DNA of 64,000 nucleotides from Papilionanthe hookeriana x Papilionanthe teres (taxonomy: Eukaryota; Streptophyta; Magnoliopsida; Asparagales; Orchidaceae). Where the stretch lies: positions 8,030,090 through 8,094,089 of the forward strand of contig CM040421.1 in the NCBI GenBank assembly GCA_022702705.1, written 5' to 3'. A program made the translations under genes and the position numbers. The first letter of the stretch is position 1. The number at the start of each line of letters is the position of its first letter. Shown one piece after another: positions 24,421 through 34,995 of the stretch. Under the pieces are notes generated by a model, which had not been told where the DNA came from, made no database searches, and saw only the letters and a program-made list of their open reading frames with translations.

Positions 24421-26688
24421 ATTTAACAACAAATCTAAATGAAATCATTAAGAGTTAAATCAAAACATATCAATAATTTCAATACCTCTTCCTATCTAAG
24501 TAAATTTAAAACATAAACATCAATTTGAAATACTAAAATAATTGAAAGTATAAAGATTAAATATAAAATAATTTGAACACTATTCCAAACTTAAGATTAT
24601 TAATTAAACCCTCATAATTAAATTAAAACTCTTTAAACCATTAACTTAAACTTTAAATTAAGAATGATTAAAATTCTCAACAAACCAACTTGCCCTTAAA
24701 GACTTTAATTATTATAACTCTTAAATAGAGTATTAAGTGAAATATCACTTCACTCATCGGGTAATCAAATACGTAAGTTCACTGAGCAAGAGACAAAGCT
24801 AAACCAAACCCTTGGATGATCAATTCACCAGTATAATGAAATTCATTTGGACTCAAGATAATCCCAGAAATATTGAAAAGATGTTTAGGGCTCGTCCTAA
24901 GCACTTCCTTAATACGACGGGATGTTTTAGAAGAACAACTGAATTTAATTGTTCTTTGATGAAGAAAATCATCCTTAAACAAAACACAAGAACCTAGATG
25001 TCATAGGAGATGACTAGCAATAGGATTAGGAATTTGGTAGACAACCAAAACCTTTCCTTAGCTTTACCTAGTATCTCGTTGAAATATTTAAATGCCTTAA
25101 CATGTGTTTTAAGTGCAGCTTGGGATGACGGGAAGACCCTCCAGGTACGCTTTTATTTTATTGCAATTTACTTACATGCATTGTACTTTACTTTTTCTTG
25201 CTTGATAAATAAAACTGTTGCAAGAAAACCAAAACCTTTAGGATAGTCCCTAAACTGAAACCAAAACTAAATTAAAAGTCATTGCAAGATAAAATTCATT
25301 GCCACAACATTCCAAAATATAAAAACAACTCAAAATTTAATCACAAACAGAACAACAAAACTACAATTGTAACTAAATTAAAACGTCTCGTTGAATGATC
25401 GGGAATACCTCGGATGATGTAACCCACGTGTTGCTTAACGAGATTTCCCACGGTCTAAATGAAAGTGTGGAACTCATTCGAGTTGAGTTTAGCAAATTCA
25501 TCTGGACTAAGTGAATTCAATGAAAATAACGGTGCAGGGATGACGGAACCGTGGGATCTTAATCGGTTCTGTTTAAACAACTTTAAGATTTGTTTTAATT
25601 AAAATATTAAAAACACTTGGATTTTAAGATTTTCTCTAAACCAAAACACTTCTCTCAGCTCCTGATTTATGACTTCCAAAACTAAACGTCTGCAACAACA
25701 AGGAGCTCGGAGCATGGTGGGCAGCATGACCATCGTCATCAGTAACACTCGGATCTACTTCAGCAAAAATTTCTTAGAATTAAATAACCAAGCCATATGA
25801 CTTCGAGGTAGTTTGCCCAGTGCAACATAAATCCTCAACTCTTCGTTAGGCATTTTTATAATCATATTATGCAAATTAAGCCCTAACCGGTCTTAGGATT
25901 TCGAGGTAGTTGTTTGGTACGACATAAACCCTCACATCTTCAAGACTATTTGTATGATCATGTCATACAAATATAAGTCCTAATCAATTAAAATTGGCAG
26001 GATTGCAATATTAAATAAACTCCCAAATTGAAACCAAACAATAGGATATTTAGAGAAGTTGTCAAGATTCTTCTTGGATCCTCAGCTTCTCCTACTTCTC
26101 TTTTTTTGGACTCTTAAAATAAACTGTTCCAAATTTGATCCATTACCTATTGAAATTTCCAAAACTCAAATCCTTTGAAAACCTTAAACTTTGAAATTCT
26201 TGAGAGAAAAACCACTGATCATTATCGACAGTTTTCTTAAGTGTCTTCGAACATTTAAGATGTAATTAACTATAGGGGCTTGCCCTTATAGGGAACTTTA
26301 AGAACCCAGGTAATATAAACCCTGTTTAATTTCTTTATATTAAACAGGAGAATTTGTCGGCTTATAAAGTTGGTTCGCAGGCCAAACGGATATCACAAAT
26401 CTTCTAGTTTATTTAATCGAGCCCCATAATCAAGCAGTGTGTCTATTCTTCGGGATAGATACACGGTTTGTGATGCGGTGCTCGTTTATATAAACTCATT
26501 TGGGATGTGAGATCGGTTTGATTTCATATCTTAAAATTTTCAAATTTAAAATTATTTTCAAAATCAAATACTACTTTCTAAATTATATATATTTAAATTA
26601 AATTTAAAATCTAAAATTCGACGACAATTTCTGTAGGCGACCCTTTTTTTAAAATACAACACACAACCTAAAATATGCCGACAGCTAT

Positions 26689-27477
26689 ACATGAAAAACT
26701 TTTGGAAAAGCTTTATGTGATATAGGATCTAATATTAATCTTATGCCTTTATCAACTTTCAAAAGATTGAGAATAGGAGAGATTTCACCTACATCTGTAA
26801 CTCTTCAGTTGGCTGATCATTCCATTACTTATCCTAAAGGAGTGGTGGAAGATGTGTTAGTAAAAGTGGATAAATTTATCTTTCATGTGGATTTTATTGT
26901 ATTATATCTGGAGGAAGATAAAGAAATTCCAATTATTTTGGGAAGACCATTCTTTGCAACTAGGAGATCTATGATTAATGTTCAAAAAGGAGAATTAACC
27001 GTGAGGGTTAATGATTAAGAGACAACCTTTAATATTCTGAAATCTATGAAATATCCCTCAATAGAAAAAGATGATGAATGCTTTCGAATGGAAATATGTG
27101 ATTATTTGAGAGATGATCATTTTAAAGAAGTGTTAGAGGAGAAAATAGAATATAAAAATGTGGAGTGTGAGGATGAAAGTGAAATAGAAAATGATTTTGA
27201 TGATATAGAGAATGAAGAGTTAGACTATGTTCAGGAAAGATTCAAAATGTTGGATAATATGGAAAATGCTGATCAAAGTTTAATTCCATCTATCATAAAA
27301 CCTCCTGAACTTGAGATGAAAATTCTTCCTAATGATTTAAAGTTTATGTTTTTAGGAGAATCATCTACCTTAACAGTTATTGTAACTTCAGATTTGAATG
27401 AATATCAAGAACATAAATTATTAGAGACTTTAAAAAGATACAAAAAGGCTTTTGGTTGGACTTTAGCAGATATTAAA
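26689..27477 (+). pseudogene. Athila protease and linker to RT (element C)
   Basis: Aspartic protease that would process Gag-Pol. The active-site stretch reads KALCDIGSNINLMPLS; Athila elements normally have D-L-G here. TLQLADHS and IPIILGRPFFATRRSMINV follow, the usual retropepsin flap and C-terminal block. A single in-frame stop (about 27016-27018) separates this from a 144-codon acidic linker (27046-27477) that keeps the same frame and leads into RT (YKKAFGWTLADIK). A one-base frameshift lies near 26700. The solo LTR is inserted immediately upstream. Confidence 0.88.
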
Positions 27478-28326
27478 TGAATTAGTCCTTTGATCTGTAT
27501 GCACAAAATTTTGTTGGATGAACATCATAAACCTAGAGCTGTTCCGCAAAGGAGACTGAATCCAATGATGAAAGAAGTAGTTAAGAAAGAAATTTTAAAA
27601 TGGTTTGATGCTGGAATTATTCATCCAATTTCAGACAGTGCTTGTGTAAGTCCAATTCATTGTGTTCCTAAGAAGGTAGGAGTGACTCTTGATGTGAATA
27701 AACAGAATGAAATTATACCAACAAGTCAAATTGATGGTTGGCAAATTTATATTGACTATAGAAAATTAAATGTCGCCACCAAGAAAGATCACTTTCCTCT
27801 TCCTTTTCTAGATTAAATTGTTGATAGACTTGTCAGACACAAGTACTATTGCTTTTTGGATGGATATACTAGTTATCATCAAATACCTATTACTCCAGAG
27901 GATCAAGAGAAGACTACATTTACTAGCCCTTACAGAAATTTTGCTTTAAGAAAAATGTTCTTTGGTTTATGTAATGCATCTGCAACGTTTCAAAGATGCA
28001 CGATGTCTATTTTTAGTAAGCTGATAGATAATGGAATAGAAGTATTCATGAATGATTTTTCTGTATTTGGAACTTCAATTGACATATGTCTGAATAATTT
28101 AGAAAAAGTTTTGGAGCTTTGTGAGAAAATATATTTAGTTCTGAATTGGGGAAAATGTCAATTTATGGTTGCAGGAGGAATTGTGCTTGAGCATAAAATT
28201 TTTGAATTTGGTATGGAGGCTGTCCTTGCAAAAATTCAGGTTATTAATAAATTACAACCTCCTACTACTTTGAGAGGGGGTAAGAAGTTTCTTAGGACAT
28301 ACTGGATTTTACAGGCATTATATTAA
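27478..28326 (+). pseudogene. Athila reverse transcriptase (element C, catalytic Asp lost)
   Basis: It copies the element RNA to DNA. Motifs in order: ISPLICMHKI, AVPQRRLNPMMKEVV, ISDSACVSPIHCVPKK, IYIDYRKLN, HFPLPFLD, FLDGYTSYHQIPI, TTFTSPY, FGLCNASATFQRCM-like block, then VFMNDFSVFG. The last motif should be MDDF, and the first catalytic Asp of the pair is Asn (codon 28051-28053). Stops at 27478 and 27814 are in frame with the rest, so point mutation rather than shuffling killed it. A frameshift near 28330 leads into RNase H. Confidence 0.9.
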
Positions 28327-28351
28327 AGATTTTTAAAAAATTACAAAATAT

Positions 28352-28858
28352 TTGTGCCAACGTTTGAAAAAAGATAAGAGATTTGATTTTAATGAAGAAT
28401 GTTTGAATGCCTTTGAACTATTAAAAGAAAAATTAATCACTGCCCCTATAATTGTTTCACCTAATTGGGAGACACAATTTGAACTTATGTGTGAAGCCAG
28501 TGATTATGCGATTAGAGTTTCTTTAGGGCAAAGGTATGATAAAATATTTAAGGTTTATTACTATGCTAGTAAAATTCTTAATGAAGTTCAAATTAATTAT
28601 ACCACTATTGAAATAAAATTATTAGCTATAGTGTATGCCTTCGACAATTTTAGACCGTATCTGATTGGAACTAAATGCATAGTGCATACTGACCCTTCAA
28701 CTATCAAATATTTAATGCAAAAGAAGGATGTCAAACTAAGACTGATTAGATTGATACTTCTAATGCAAAAATTTGACTTTGTGATAGTTGATAGGAAAGG
28801 ATCTGATAACCAAGTCGCTGACCATCTGTATAGACCGGAGTATTATAAATTATCTTAA
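28352..28858 (+). pseudogene. Athila RNase H (element C)
   Basis: It would degrade RNA in the RNA:DNA hybrid. An open stretch of 168 codons shows FELLKEKLITAPI, the altered active-site box CEASDYAI (normally C-D-A-S), YYASKILNEVQINYTTIEIKLLA, and HTDPSTIKYLMQKKDVK, then DNQVADHLYR at the end. The order and spacing are those of Ty3/gypsy RNase H following RT. The Asp-to-Glu change in the first box suggests decay. Confidence 0.88.
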
Positions 28859-30212
28859 TTTGAGAAGGAAATTAAAGAAAAGTTTCCTGATGAGCAACTT
28901 TATATCATTATAGAGAGGAATTTGCCTTAGTATACTGATATTGTGAATAATATTTTAAGTGACATTATACCACCTGATTTAACAAAGCAACAGCAAAAGA
29001 TATTTAGATATGATGCTAAATTTTATTTTTGGGATGAACCCTACTTATATAAATAGTGTAATGATCTTATTATTAGAAAATGTGTGTCGTTCGAAGAAAC
29101 AGAACTAATTATTCAGAGATGCAATGATTCTGAATTTGGAGGACATTTTGGTGTTGATAATACTGCTTATAAGATTTTTCAAGATTTTATTGGCCCACTC
29201 TTTTTAGGGATGTATACAAATATATAAAAACATGTGATCGATGCGAGAGAGTAGGTAATATTTCTAGAAGAAATGAAATGCCTCTAAATTTTACATTAGA
29301 AGTTGAAATCGTTGAAGTATGGGGATTGGATTTTATGGGACCATTTACTCCTTCATTTGAAAATCAATATATATTGGTCGATGTTGGTTATGTCTCGAAA
29401 TGGATCAAAGCAATTGCTTTACCCAGATGTGATGCTCAAAGTGTTTAAAATTTTAAATGAGAAATATTTTTACAAGATATGGAATGCCGAGAGTAATCAT
29501 AACTGATGATGGATCTCATATGAGGAATAATCAAATTCAGAGATTGGTTAAAAAATATAATATTATTCATAGAATCTCTAGTGCCTAGCATCCCCAGACT
29601 TGTAGTTTAGTAGAGGTGTCTAATCATGAAATTAAAAGAATTTTTGAGAAAACTGTGGATCTTCACAAATTAGATTGGTTTGTGAGATTAGATATTGCAT
29701 TATGGTCTTACAAGAATTCTTTTAAGACCCCTATCAAAATGTCTCCTTATAGACTAGTATTTGGAAAGACTTTTCACTTAATTGTTGAATTGGAGAATAA
29801 AGCATATTAAGCAATAAAAGAGCTGAATTTTAATTTGAAAAATGCATGTGAGAAGAGATTTGTGCAATTGAATGAATTTGAAGAAATCCGAAATGATTCT
29901 TATCATAATGATAGGATTTATAAGGAGAAAATGAAATTATGACATGATCGGAAGATATTAAGAAAGAAATTTGAACCTGAATAAAAAGTATTGTTATACA
30001 ATATTAGATTGAAATTATTTCCTGTAAAACTTAAGCCTAGGTGGATAGGACCTCTTACTGTTATAAATGCGAATTCTTTTGAAGCTGTTGATATTAAGGA
30101 TCCTAAAACAGGAAAGATATTAAAAGTTAACGAGCACAGATTAAAACCTTATTTTGAAGTGTTTCAACTAGATTTTAAAGATGTTTTAATGTTAAGTCAC
30201 CTGAATAACTAA
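28859..30212 (+). pseudogene. Athila integrase (element C, broken)
   Basis: Zinc-binding part: CNDSEFGGHFG and CDRCERVGNISRRNEM (about 29236-29281). Core: VWGLDFMGPF (about 29320), DVGYVSKWIKA, then the TDDGSH region near 29503. After more frameshifts comes LVFGKTFHLIVELENKAYWA-like sequence to 29810, and a final 74-codon piece (29991-30212) with KLKPRWIGPLTV and VNEHRLKPYFE, the GPY/F-type C-terminus. At least six stops or shifts are present. The pol ORF ends about 40 bp before a conserved hairpin at 30251. Confidence 0.88.
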
Positions 30213-30250
30213 ATGGTTTGTTGAGCTGACGACGTTAAACCAAGCGCTTT

Positions 30251-30266
30251 ATGGGAGGCAACCCAT
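30251..30266 (+). promoter_or_regulatory. Conserved post-pol hairpin of Athila elements
   Basis: ATGGGAGGCAACCCAT forms a 5-bp perfect stem with a 6-base loop, preceded by AAGCGCTTT. A 'AAGCGCTT...TGGGAGGCAACCCA' motif just after integrase is typical of Athila-like elements as I remember them. Its function is unknown to me. Confidence 0.65.
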
Positions 30267-30349
30267 ATTTATCTTTATTATTTTTGTGTGCTTATTTTTA
30301 GTAGTTTGCTTGTAGAGAGTCATATTGGAGTCATACTTAATCTTAAATA

Positions 30350-31760
30350 TCATGAAAGAATGGAAAATATTGGATCATACTGAAGAATTGAAATATTTCA
30401 GACCAAAATGAAGTTCGGTGCATAATTTATTTCGATCGAGTGTTGCCCACACCCTATCAAGTGCCGCCGACACCCTATCAGGTGCCGCCGACGCCAAGAT
30501 CCAGTTGACGGTTCCTGAAGTTTTGAAATGCAATTTTTTGCGGTTTTAGCCAGGATTTCATCCTAATAATTCCCCAAAACGTGTTTTTAACTCCCCAAAC
30601 TCCAGAAAAATGAAACATTCCTTTCCCAATTCGCATCCAATGGATTCCAACTTTGTAGAAACCTCAAGATTTAGAGTTTTCAATCCACAAAAGTTTGTCA
30701 GTTTCGAGGTGTAGCGTTTATTCAACAAGGTGATGATGAAGAGAAGGATTATCAAGGAAAGAGGTTTTGTAAATCGAGGTATGGATAATCCTACTACAAG
30801 AGTTGAAGAGACAATTGTACAGAGGCGTTGGGAAGTGTTATGCTACACTACCACCACCGTTGTCGTTCCTATTGTGAAAACATTCTATGCAAATCTTCAT
30901 GGGACCAATTAATGATTCGTCTATGTGCGAGGTAGATTTGTACCACTCGCGCCTTCAAAGATGAATGACTTATTTATGATTGAGAATGTGCCTATCTGCC
31001 ATTATTCAAATTTTAATGCGACGAGAGACAATATGAATGAAGTTTATCACCATTTGACGGACAAAGGTGAAGATTGAGGGTGTCAAAGCAATGGAATTAC
31101 TTCATTTCTATAAAGTTACTTCCAACTTTAAAAATTAATAAAGTGATGAAGGAGAGTACTATTTTAAATTACTATATTCAAACTGGAAGGCCGATCGATA
31201 TTGGTACAATTATCATGAAATATGTATTTGGATTGATTTTTCATGGATCTAAATATGGGCTTGGACATCCTTCCACCATATTTCTTCTTTGCAGCCAGTC
31301 ACAAGTTCCATATGAGAGTTAGGAAAAAGTTATTCTTCCCTGGAGGCCTAGTGATCCAACTAATATATGACTGTCAGGCAATAGGAGACGAGAGTGATAT
31401 GAGCCTCATTGCTGATCAACCATCTCAGAGTTTATGACTTATTCAGCCTTACTTTCCTGAAAGTTCTAGAGTGAATCTAACAAAGATCAATAAGCTAGAG
31501 AAAGAGGTACAAAATCTTATGAATGCTATTAATAATATCTCTGATTTATTTGATCACTTGGATTGAATGATGAAAGAACAATTGATCATACAAGAATAAT
31601 TGAAGTGAATTTGATAAATCTGTTGAAGAGGAATGTCGTGATTGCTGAGGATTGATCTGATGAAATCCCATATTGTTCCTTCTACAATTTGTTTTTGCAT
31701 CATCAATCTCTGGGAGATATTAGAAGAGATGATAGTTTAGAGGCTGATGAGGAGTAATGT
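30350..31760 (+). pseudogene. First, decayed copy of the env-position ORF (element C)
   Basis: A degraded copy of the ORF at 32589-33713. Matching pieces: RRWEVLCYTTTT..VKTFYANL (30808-30912) against NWERFCYFTANA..VREFYANL, then WNYFISIKLLPTL and ILNYYIQTGRPIDIGTIIM (31087-31220) against WRYFIFVRVLPSY and INYFIQTMKKINIGSNIY. A GC-rich island (30440-30512) precedes it, as one precedes the second copy (32133-32200). It has many stops and is non-functional. Protein type: see the next entry. Confidence 0.75.
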
Positions 31761-32588
31761 CTCTAGTTAGTATTTAGTATTTGGTATTTCTATGCTTTGG
31801 TGTGTTTAGTATTGACTTGCTTTACTTTGTATTATGTATTTGGACTTGTTATGCTTGAATTATGTGTTGGTGCTTTGTTTTTAGTGTTAGAGTATTGTAG
31901 TGTGTTTGTAACGCTGACTATTTGGGGCTAGATGAACTTATTTGGTGAATGCTTTAGTGTGTATGTTTGTAGCATGGATTCTATATATTAAAGTGATGTT
32001 TTGTGTTGTTTGTGTAAGTTTGACGTTAGTTAATTGCTTACTTGATGAAATAAATGATTAAAGAGGCTATTGATGCGATAGCAGAATGTTGAAATGATTG
32101 AAATTGCGGAAAAGTTTCAGACCCAAAAATTGAACTGGCGCCGCCAGTGCCAAAATACAGACAGTTGGGCCCTTTTAATTTAAATAGAGCGCCTCTGACG
32201 CCCAAATAGAGAAAAAGGCCAAACCCCTCTAAAATCACAAATTTTGCCCTAGGCCCTGCAAATCTAGTTGTTTCCTTCGTCTTCTTCTTGTAGCTTTAGC
32301 AAAAATTAGATCCAGGGCTTGCTAGATTAAGGGTTTGGAGCATTTTCAAAGCTTTTTGAGAGTGGATCTAGAATTTGCTTGGTAAGAGCTTCACTTTAAC
32401 CTAATTATTTTTTATTTTCACCATGAGAATTTCTTACGTTGCTTCGAACCAAAATTTGGAATTTTTGAAGATATTTTAAGAATTTCCATGATGATTTAGG
32501 CTCTTATTTATTTAGATTTGCTTTAGAAGTTTCCCACATTGTGATTTTGGAATTTATCTGATCTTATTGCATATTTTTAGAATTCAAA

Positions 32589-33713
32589 ATGACTCCTAGA
32601 ACAAGCAAAGGCAAGAGGAAGATAAATTTTGATGAAGATAGATTTGTTAAAGTTAAAGCGCAGTTTTGTTTCAATTTTGTCCTGCATAATAACAAGTGTA
32701 TACAAGACCAGGCTTTTGAAAGTCCGGGCAGATATATTGAGCAGTGGATTTCTGATAAAAATTGGGAAAGATTTTGTTATTTCACTGCTAATGCTATTAT
32801 GGGTAGTGTGCGAGAATTTTATGCAAATCTGCCCTGGACTGAAATGGAATATGTGCTAGTTCGAGAAAAATTGGTAGAGTTCACCCCTCAGCGTAGTAAT
32901 GATTTTTATCAGTTACAGGGGGTGAGGTTTTGTGAATATGAAAACTTTGATATGAGAGAACCTTGTATGAAAGAAGTGATTGCTTTTCTGACTAATGGAA
33001 TAGGGGAATGGAAAGTTAAACAAAAACATATGATTAATTTCCCCGCTTCTAAGTTAAATGTAGCTTCTAAAGCATGGCGCTATTTCATCTTTGTGAGAGT
33101 ACTACCTTCATATCACCACAGTCAAGTTACAAAGGATAGAGTAATTATAAATTATTTTATTCAGACCATGAAGAAGATTAATATTGGATCTAATATTTAC
33201 AAGAACATTCAAACTATTGGTAGAGGAGAAACCACTTGTCGATTAAGACATCCTGCCCTAATTCATTCACTGTGTGCACAGTCTGGAGTTTAGTTTAATA
33301 GTTCTGAAGAGGTAGTCATACCACTGAGACTTATTACCAAGACTATTATTCGGACTTATGAGTCTCATGTGGTAGGAAGAGGAGAGAGTAGAAGCACTGT
33401 TTTTCCTACTACTAGCCAAGACATTCCATCTACTTCTGAGCCACCTACACTATCTGATGTTGTGGAGCAGTTGAGGATCTAGAGTGCTAGTATGGATAGA
33501 CTTCATAGCAGAATGGATGTATTTGAGGCTAGAAGTGATGTAAATGAAGATTACATGAGGAGGAGAGTCAAGTATGATATTGCCTATCATGATGCTCAGG
33601 TTAGATTTATGAGGGGAGAGACTGGAGTGATATTCTCTACCTGCCCCAGCTATGTTCCATACCGACCTGATCCTGCTGATCCTGCTGATGAAGTTGGTGA
33701 TGATGATTGGTAG
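32589..33713 (+). pseudogene. Env-position ORF of element C, plant retrotransposon protein
   Basis: An open frame of 234 codons (32589-33293), then stops and a further 73-codon piece (33492-33713). The motif series NWERFCYFTANA, VREFYANLPW, WRYFIFVRVLPS, VIINYFIQ and IGSNIYKNI is that of the 'putative plant transposon protein' domain found in Athila-like elements downstream of pol. The tail has a heptad-like stretch (MDRLHSRMDVFEARSDVNED) and an acidic end. I see no signal peptide or obvious membrane segment, so envelope function is not supported. A decayed tandem copy lies just upstream. The role of the family is not known to me. Confidence 0.75.
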
Positions 33714-34980
33714 TACTATGATTTCTATTTTCTGTTGTTTGTTTTTGTACTGTTTGTATTAGTTATTTTCTTTTTTTTTTATTTTATGCTGTTTGTTGAT
33801 GTATTTGTGTTAAAAAATGAAAATGTAATGAACTCTGTGTTCGTTGTTAGTAATTTGAATTGAGATTTTGATGTTATGTTGGACGTTTAATGTTTAATTG
33901 TTTAATATTTCTTCACCCTAGCAAATATTTAATGTTATATATATCACTGCTTCTAACTGTTTCATGCTTGCTAGCTTAATTTTGATTAATACTAGAATAG
34001 CTTCAGAAGATTTCAAAATCTCAGCATAAAAAGATTAATTTTCTTTTTCTCTTTACCATTTCAAATTTATTGAAAAACTTAAGTTTAGGGGAGGGTAAAA
34101 TTATTAACTCTTATTTTTTCTCAATTAATATATTTTCAAAAATTATTAGCATAACTTTTGGTAGTTGAACCAAACTTTAGATAAATAAATTTTTTATTTC
34201 ATTTAAATATTATGGTAGATTTGGATGAATGTTTTTAGCAATAAAGGTTAATTTTATAGCGTAAGATATTTAGTATGAATGGATTTAATTATAGTTGACT
34301 ATTTAAAGTAAAGAAAATTGTATTTTTGAAATGGTAAGAGACTTAAAGAACTGTGTGAAGAAAGGATTGTAACTTTGTGATGAATTATAAAGCTGATATA
34401 TATTTATAAAGTAAGGAAGTGTTTCAGGTTTGAACTTTAGAAAGAGGAGAGTGCAATTCAAAATCATTATAGGCTATCCAGATATAGTAATCCTCACATA
34501 AAAAAAGAAGAAAAAGATATAAAAGAAGGATTGAAAAACAATCCCAAAAGAAAAAGGAAAAGAGAAGAAGAAAAAAGATATATGTGAGTAGAAGCTTGAG
34601 GAGATGTCTAATTAAAAATTGGCTTCACTTGAATCAACCTAAAGGAAGAACTTAGTTACATTTCTAAATTTATATTTAAAGTATTAGCTTACTTTCTAAT
34701 GGAGTTTGCATGAGCTTCATTTTCATATAATCTTTTAAGACACCCTTAATGTGACAAATTATGGTACATCTTAAAATGAAAGGAGACTTAAACTCTTAGA
34801 CTTGACTACTGAATGTTCTTATACATGTAGTTTTAATTTGAGTTATTGGACTTCTTTCTAAAGAGTCTTTCCATTATATTCATTTAAATAAAAAATCATA
34901 GCATTCTATAAGGGAGAAGTTCACTACTTTGAGCTATATTTTTATGTTGTAAAAGGATTACTTGAGGACAAGTAATAGTT
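33714..34980 (+). other. 3' UTR of element C
   Basis: About 1.27 kb of AT-rich sequence without ORFs, including an A/G-rich patch (34500-34580, repeated AAAGAAGAAAAAG-like words). It ends at the polypurine tract. Confidence 0.7.
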
Positions 34981-34995
34981 AAGTTTGGGGGATTT
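34981..34995 (+). promoter_or_regulatory. Polypurine tract of element C
   Basis: AAGTTTGGGGGATTT directly before the TGATGCACC start of the 3' LTR. This is the typical Athila plus-strand primer position. Confidence 0.85.

Larger units (their letters stand above)
19630..26683 (+). mobile_element. Solo giant Tat-type LTR (7054 bp, TSD GCTAT)
   Basis: It starts TGTTGACCTCATTTTTGGTG and ends ...AAATATGCCGACA. Perfect 5-bp target duplications GCTAT flank it (19625-19629 and 26684-26688). It splits element C between gag and protease. The first about 2 kb is C-rich with many TTGACC/CCCAATTTG words. A TATA-like TTATTTAAACC lies near 21725. A block at 21935-22030 is shared in inverted orientation with 47080-47200 of B's LTR. 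GC-rich 22080-22200, AT-rich 22200-24460 and a distinctive 3' third (24700-26683) follow. There is no internal region, hence a solo LTR. Its 5' end matches B's LTR, but its 3' end does not. Confidence 0.93.

Noticed and set aside
32589..33713. Reading the 3' ORF of element C as a true envelope gene
   Set aside because: No signal peptide, transmembrane span or glycoprotein-like features are visible; only the position is env-like.
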